Positions 57,621-64,000 of a stretch of DNA of 64,000 bases are shown here, piece by piece (the first letter of the stretch is position 1; every line of letters begins with the position of its first letter). Both the position numbers and the translations under genes were made by a program. Source of the DNA: Isoperla grammatica (lineage: Eukaryota; Arthropoda; Insecta; Plecoptera; Perlodidae); assembly GCA_945910005.1 (NCBI GenBank), contig OX246746.1, forward strand, positions 44,930,210 through 44,994,209, in the 5' to 3' direction. The notes under the pieces were generated by a model, which was given only the letters and a program-made list of their open reading frames with translations, searched no databases and had not been told where the DNA came from.

Positions 57621-58266
57621 AGCACTGTTCTGCAATTCCCGATATTTCGAATTTTCCTACCACAATACCACTAGCGATATCAAAATAATACTTTCCAATT
57701 GTTTAAAGAAATAAAATGATATAATTTTAATATAATTTTAATTGATGTATAATGGTTAATTAACATGTAATTTATTAATTATAATTTTTACTAATTAGGC
57801 CCTACTAATATCCTGTTATTAGGGGACCAATAGAAATTGCATAAAAATTACCTAAATATATATTAAAATTTTCATATTAGAAAAATGTTTAATGAAATCA
57901 AATGAACTCGGTGATTTTAAGGAAACAATTAAATATCGTGCGCTGTGAGTTGACGAGGAGGCCACTATACATCACAGAATTTCATATTTACTTAAAATCA
58001 CGGAGTGCATTTGATTTCATGAAATATTTTTCTAATAGATCATTTGTGTCCAATTTCTATTCGGCCACTAATAACAGGATATTAGTAATCAGTAAAAATT
58101 CGAATTAATTAATTAATTACATGTTAATTAACAATTATGAATAACCTAAAATTATAGTTTTATTACATAATTATATAACTCTAAAAAACTGGTTAGTCTT
58201 ATTTTGATATCTCTAGTGGTATTGTGGTAGAAAAATTCGAAAGATCGGGAATTTCAGAAAAGTGCT
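57621..58266. mobile_element. Foldback MITE (646 bp) abutting the satellite composite
   Basis: Left 'agcactgttctgcaattccc' and right inverted 'gggaatttcagaaaagtgct' begin ~75 bp of strong inverted match ('taccacaataccacta', 'gatatcaaaata'). Weaker pairing continues inward ('ttaattaacatgtaat', 'ctaatatcctgttatta', 'aaatgatttcat'). It starts within a few bases of the composite's tail, so it may have inserted there. Confidence 0.8.
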
Positions 58267-58983
58267 ATTTTTTAGACAGTTTGCTTTATACAAAGCACTG
58301 TATTGACAAACGTACGGCATAAAACACTATAGCAGTAGTTTAGTATGATTCTCAAAAAGAAAGTTTCAATTTGGGATGGTTTTGGGTTTTCTCTATGTTG
58401 CGTACTTATTTGTTTGTTATGTTTGAAATTCGAGGGAGACACCTTTTTGAATCCTATAGTATATGTAAAGTTGTCAGTCGTTGTTTCTGTGTAACCCTGG
58501 CAGAGCCTCCCAGCTATATTTATAATCAGTTCGCAATGCTTTTCGTATTACATGAAACACGGTTGACACACATGTCAAGAGCTGCGTCCCAGGTAGCTAA
58601 TGTGTAATCTAGTCACCTACTATGATCACTGCCTACAAAATATATATTGAGGTAATTTATCATTTCCTGTGTGGACGTAGGACTACTTGTTAAAATTGAC
58701 AGTTGAAAAAAGGATTTACCAAAGATGGCTTTTAGTTATTGTTTTCACAACAACTAAAAACCATCTTTAAAAAATCCTTTTAGAAGAGGTCGAAATAGCA
58801 TTTAATTACAGAGTTTCAGGTGAGCAGTGTTCTTTACAATAACTTCAATAAGCTTTAAATTTCACGCTTGAAAGTCGCTTTAATATATCATTTAAAAATA
58901 CAGTCTTTAACTCTAGCCCTTAGTTTTTGTGCTTTCAATGTAACATTGATAATAATGGTCAATAGTTCGAGAACACCTGCCTG

Positions 58984-61008
58984 TTATAGGCCCACTTAAC
59001 CCTCACATTTCGTTTAAAACGTGTAATTGTAAGCCTAATCTGTAACGGTTAGTGAATGTGTCAAGTTGCCTAGTGTATTCAAACTCTTGAAATCCAAGAA
59101 AAAGTGTTTCGCCCCAGGCGTTGTGACGTAGATGAAACTACGCGCTACTCGCTGCATATGGAGCATCGTCTGAGTTTCGAGGCCCGCGCAAATATATCTC
59201 GTCGTCCAGATCCATCTAATTCACTTGAGCACAAATCAAACATACCACTGAATTCGTCTTACTTCGGTCTACACGATGAATGTTTAAACAACCTTCTATC
59301 AAGTATGTAACTTATTCAATAAAATGTTAAACATGAAGCAATTAACACATAATTTAGATGGAAACACAACCAATTTCAAGCAAATGTTATGAAGAGCTTG
59401 CTTTAAAAATCAGAATACCAACAAGCCTATCATGTTAACTGATATATTAAGATATTATAAGCAGAAAACCAGCAAGAAATTGATGAAAATTTAGCCGATT
59501 CTCTTATGTATATAATAATGCGTGTTGTCCGTTCACTGCCGCGGAGTACAACTCGGTGAGCGCGGGCAAAGCCGCCGATGGCCTGTCAAGCTTTAATAGC
59601 TTGGCTGAAATCATAGACGCATTTGTACATTGTACAAAATAAAATGTTTCAATTATAAACTTATTAGTTGTATGTCTCAATCTATTGCTATCAACACTTT
59701 AATATATAAAAAAGACGCATATATAATTACTTCAAATAACTGAACAATCTATATTTTGAATTTGAAGTACAAAATAATACTACAGTTATTAAGAAGAAAC
59801 AAAAAAGCTTAAACGTGATATTATTAATATTAGTATTGCGGTTATCAAGATTTGTAATTTTAGTTACCGGCAATTTTTAGCCACAGAATTTCCATTTATG
59901 CCAATAATAAAATAAAGTCGATATATTAATAATGCCGAGCGGCATTAAGAGGGTGGAGAAAGAAGCGTGTTTCTACTGGTTGACCAGATCCAGCATGATG
60001 GCATAATAGCCAAATGTGGGCATTTGAGAAGAAGAAGAAGAAGATAATAGTATAATATAATAATAAAAGTAATAATTCCACCAATAATAACAATAATAAT
60101 AATGATAATGATGCAAACACGAATAATATGTAAATCACGGTCACAACCAAACCATGACACACACGACAATTGTAGTTTTGACGTGTTCTTAAGGCCTATT
60201 TAATATATTTGTATTAATTATTATTATTATTATTATTTCCAGGCCTGACTGGTAGAAATCCCACGTAGTTTCATGATTCCTCGGGAAATTACTTGAGTTT
60301 GAGAGCACTCATTGAGATACGACACACTGACTACTAAACATACAACGCAAGAGAAATCAATACAATGTTTTTATAGTCGATAGAAAAGACTAGTAGTTTG
60401 ACTGATCTCGATCTACGCAGCTCACTGGATATATTCGCGGACGTATCAGGCAATAGGCCGCAACACGCGTTGTTATTTACACACGTTCATCGGCTAAATT
60501 TCCATCAATGTTTTGCTGGTTTTCTGTTTGTAATATCTAAACATTTCAGTTAACATGATAGGCTGGTTGGAATCCTGATTTTTAAAGCTAGCTCCTCATA
60601 ACATTTGCTTGAAATTGGTTGTGTTTCCATCTAAATTATGTAGTTATTGCTTCATATTTAACATTTTATTGAATAAGTTGCATACATGGTAGAAGGTTGT
60701 TGTAAACATTCATCGTGTAGACCGAAGTAAGACGAATTCAGTGGTATGTTTGATTTGTGCTCAAGTGAATTGGATGGATCTGGACGACGAGATATATTTG
60801 CGCGGGCCTCAAAACTCAGACGATGCTCCATATGCAGCTAGCAGCGCGTAATTTCATCTTCGTCACAACGACTGGGGCGAAACACTTTTTCTTGGATTTC
60901 AAGAGTTTGAATACACTAGGCAACTTGACACATTCACTAACCGTTACAGATTAGGCTTACAATTACACGTTTTAAACGAAATGTGAGGGTTTAGTGGGCC
61001 TTTATGAC
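58984..61008. mobile_element. 2-kb inverted-repeat element with ~520-bp arms
   Basis: The arm 58984-59510 ('aggcccacttaaccctcac', 'gcgcaaatatatctcgtcgt', 'ttcgtcttacttcggtctac', 'ggaaacacaaccaatttcaa') reappears inverted at 60488-61008 with about 90% identity by eye. The middle ~980 bp is AT-rich with AAG and TTA trinucleotide runs. A 68-codon frame in the left arm is not conserved as an ORF in the right arm, so it is not called a gene. Confidence 0.85.
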
Positions 61009-62195
61009 TAATGGGTAAATCACAGTCACAGTACCACTCTGAGATTACCGCGCGGTAACAGCTGATCTGACCGTCTGTCTCAATAGCCGCGGTTACAGAA
61101 CGAACCCATGTAACGTCTCAGTGACTTGACTCAAGCTGTCACGATGCCCGCGTCATTAAGCAAGCTAATTTAATTAGTTCACAAGTAGTTGAAGTTTACA
61201 AACATTTTCCCGGCGTATCGCACGTTGTAATTGCATTAAATCCTTTGTCAAAACAGTTCAATAAAATACGTGGCTAGAGGCATGGTTGACAACACTTGTC
61301 TAAAACTTCTGTCATACCAGCAAACTTTGTTAGTAATGGAGAAAATATTGAGTTCCCTTCTTGGGCAAGAATGGATTATATTTTAAATTATTTTCAGATG
61401 ATTTAAATTGACGCAGATAGGTTATGCTATTAATAAAATTGTCATTAGTTTTATAACAAAATTGTTCATTTAATCCTTTAACTTTGATGCGGGCCAAAAT
61501 GTTTATTAATCACAACAAATATAATATTATGTTTCATTTAAACAGGCCACACAGAATAATCAATCATCTGAAAGTAACTTATTTTTATTTTTCTGTTTAC
61601 TTGAATGCCTTCGAATGCAAACGTGTATACGCATATACGCATATGTACCACCGTAATAATCACCGTTCTTAAGCTATTCTAAATGCTGATGAAGAGGTTG
61701 TCATTGTTATAATTAGAGAATTGGCAACATACGTTGTAAAATGACACAGTACTAAGCTAACCCATAATGATCTAACTACCCTCTTAGGAATCCGGTTCGC
61801 CAAGCCAGTGTTAAGAGAGGGGCCTTATGGGTAACATGTTAAGCATGGCTATTCCCAAGGCATGTTTCATGCTTGTACATGTCGACAGAACTCCCGTTTC
61901 TCCTCCCCCACAAACCCCACACATCGGAAAGATGGCTCCTTTCATAACTGACTTTCGTGTGCCATTATTATAGATTCTTTTAATTAGTTCCTAAAAGGTC
62001 GTATACGAAAAATTTGTCATCCATATCCACTATCTACTTAAACTTTATAAAAGCACATACATTTTAAGTTCATTATATAATTGACTTAGGCCTACACCAT
62101 TTTTGTTTTGTTTATACAAAATATCTTTATGAAAAAATACGGAAATACGCAACCACCTAGTTTCTAGAGAGTGCACTATAGGTTACGAGTAAAAC
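61009..62195. other. No gene recognised
   Basis: AT-rich sequence; no exon with paired splice signals, repeat or RNA gene was recognised. Confidence 0.5.
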
Positions 62196-62197
62196 CC

Positions 62198-62462
62198 TGG
62201 GCCCGGATTCACAAGAGGTCCTAAATCTTTTTTTGGTCTTATCTCTAAAATCGGCCTAACTTAAAAACGTCTTGTGAATCCAGGAAGATATCTGTGAACA
62301 AACTTTAAAACATATTATTGTTGTTCTGTGTGTCCTTATTCCTACCAGGAATTAGTAACTTCTTTATGTGACCTTGATCTGGTTTTACAGGAGGTGCTAA
62401 GATAGGCCGGTCTTAGAGTTAACACCAGAAAAAGACTTACGACCCCTTGTGAGTCCAGGCCC
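62198..62462 (+). mobile_element. Harbinger-type MITE, copy 2
   Basis: 'cctgggcccggattcacaag' at the left and 'cttgtgagtccaggccctgg' at the right are inverted ends. An extra internal 'cttgtgaatccagg' lies at 62270. The interior matches 33722-33953. Confidence 0.8.
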
Positions 62463-62658
62463 TGGCAAGTTGCGACGCAACAGCTTTCATGTTATCACAC
62501 TACCAGTTTGCGAGGGGGCTGGGAATGTGTGTTCATTTCAATCGGAAAATAGATATTCGGATTCGATATGCAAACGAAGAATTAACCTTTACTCTTCTAC
62601 ACGAGTCAAGTTCCCAAAAATATAAATACAATAATACCTTCACATATTGAATGATATA

Positions 62659-62817
62659 GGCAACCCAAGACAATCTTACATGTGCTTTCGTCACAAACGA
62701 AGTTTTCGTAGCCAATCAGCGATTGTTATTTGCGCGCGCTTGTCTCGGGCGGTTCGCTGGTTGGCTATGAGTGCCTCGCCTGTGATGAAAGCATGTGTAA
62801 GGTAGTCTTGGGTTGCC
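62659..62817 (+). mobile_element. MITE, 'ggcaaccc' family, copy 2, with TATA duplication
   Basis: TIRs are 'ggcaacccaagac' and inverted 'gtcttgggttgcc', extending to 'tgctttcgtcac' / 'gtgatgaaagca'. 'tata' flanks both sides (62655-62658 and 62818-62821). Because TATA is self-complementary, it could also be part of the TIR. Confidence 0.82.
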
Positions 62818-63383
62818 TATAATAGAAGCTTATGTTACAGAAAATATACTTCTATTTTAATTTTAGAGTGGGGATACGACAATTATTTCTCCCTCAACAT
62901 TTTACTCCGTCATATTCATCGATAAGTGCCAATAAATGATGATGGTTGATGACTGACGGATTTAAACAAGTGCTACTCTTTGAAATGAAATTTCTTAATT
63001 GAGTTTTTGAAATATCCCCTTTCTTATGGTTTTTTCCATTGTCTGGTACAAGAGCGGTGGAATCCCTGGAAAAGAACCCACTCGCAGGAATAGTGGTATT
63101 TTTTTTTTTAGATATAATGTAAAAGAAAAACACTATTTTTTTTTAGCCTGGTAAGAAAGTAACTAAAATTTTCTATTTGCTATTTACGATGTTTCTGAAT
63201 GATTCAGTAAAATATGTTTATTTCAATATTAATATTTGCCGTTTCTCGCTCCAAACAAAATAAGTGTTTCATGTTTTTGCAATGGAAACTTTCATAACAT
63301 TCAATGTGAGTTTAATTTTGTGTGTAGTTTAAAATTGTATTTCAGTTTCTATTTTAACTTGGTGGAGGTGCCGGGTTGTCAAT

Positions 63384-63384
<1 letters not shown>

Positions 63385-63454
<70 letters not shown>

Positions 63455-63513
63455 ATAATAATAATAATAATTATAATAATAATAAAAACAATAAAAATAT
63501 TATAATTATAACT

Positions 63514-63591
<78 letters not shown>

Positions 63592-63652
63592 GTTATTATT
63601 ATTATTATTACTATTATTATTAATATTATTATTATATTATTTCACATTTGAT
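63385..63652. repeat. (CTA)n followed by (TTA)n trinucleotide repeats
   Basis: CTA run at about 63385-63452, then TAA/TTA runs to 63645 with few interruptions. Poly-L, poly-I and poly-T/N frames arise from it. Confidence 0.95.
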
Positions 63653-64000
63653 GCTTTCGCGGCTCGACAATATTCACACAAAATTATAGCTTACGCTCAT
63701 TTTTATTTTATTTTATTGTTAGTTTTGGGACCAAGATGCCCGAGCGAGAAAGTATAGAATGTATAAATGAGAAGAGAGAAGGATGAATGTTGAGCACAGC
63801 CGGGATGTTATTGCTTACGTGTTACACCCAAAATAAACATTTTAATTATCATTGTTACCATCTCAATACCAGTATTTGATTCCGATGTTAGGTTGTGTTG
63901 GTGTAGAAATTGGTGACTTGCAAATGTCTGCATGGTCCATATTGCTTACCTTTACAAATAAAGTGCTATAATTTGCTAAGCAATTGTTACCAGTATAAAT
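63653..64000. other. No gene recognised to the window end
   Basis: Ordinary AT-rich sequence. A weak acceptor-like 'ttattttattgttag' near 63722 has no convincing exon behind it. Confidence 0.45.

Noticed and set aside
59104..59310. 68-codon frame in the 58.98-61.0 kb element
   Set aside because: The inverted arm carries the same DNA but with indels that break the frame, so there is no sign of coding constraint.

Overview
This window is eukaryotic, from an animal and most likely a marine invertebrate. Coding pieces are short exons bounded by GT-AG splice signals and separated by introns of up to about 24 kb. The intervening DNA is AT-rich and packed with MITEs, hAT and Harbinger-type elements, SINEs, a gypsy-type LTR element and many micro- and minisatellites. 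No bacterial-style operons, rRNA operon or CRISPR array is present. The phylum cannot be fixed from sequence alone; clusters of AGGCCTAGGCCT and a 5S-rRNA-derived SINE fit a marine invertebrate, but this is inference.

The only host gene supported across the window is a split plus-strand gene. Five exons (9818-9863, 9951-10040 or longer, 33994-34217, 39934-40059, 45453-45581) have mutually compatible phases (1, 1, 0, 0) and read as one protein. The downstream part is rich in acidic residues and helix-forming sequence. I do not recognise it firmly; the last two exons weakly recall a helical segment of secretogranin III. Its beginning and end are not seen. A separate last exon (34969-35361) lies on the minus strand inside its third large intron.

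Region by region: 1-1.1 kb diverged 330-bp satellite; 2.0-3.3 kb a tRNA-derived SINE and a composite of a long palindrome plus a ~147-bp satellite; 5.2-8.2 kb minisatellites and a foldback MITE; 9.8-10.4 kb two host exons, the second containing a 72-bp tandem repeat; 12.2-15.5 kb an inverted-repeat element with a decayed transposon gene; 18.6-22.8 kb simple and 13-bp satellites plus a hAT nested in a foldback; 24-26 kb a MITE and a 5S-derived SINE; 26.9-32.7 kb a large element with ~1-kb terminal inverted repeats (TIRs) and another decayed gene of the same family; 33-37 kb MITEs, a host exon, a minus-strand exon and a hAT with a perfect 8-bp target site duplication (TSD); 37.6-40 kb SINEs and host exon; 41.3-44.9 kb a gypsy-type retrotransposon with tRNA-Lys primer site and 4-bp TSD; 45.5-46.6 kb host exon, a perfect 77-bp hairpin and a small hAT; 48.1-53.2 kb a 5S SINE and a 4.5-kb TIR element with small candidate genes; 53.3-61 kb foldbacks, the second palindrome/satellite composite and a 2-kb inverted repeat; 62-63.7 kb two MITEs and trinucleotide repeats.

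The most interesting material is the pair of long-TIR elements (12.2-15.5 and 26.9-32.7 kb). Both carry broken copies of one protein family marked by EADTRMILH, SPDTG, HAFTGCD and a C-terminal cysteine cluster.
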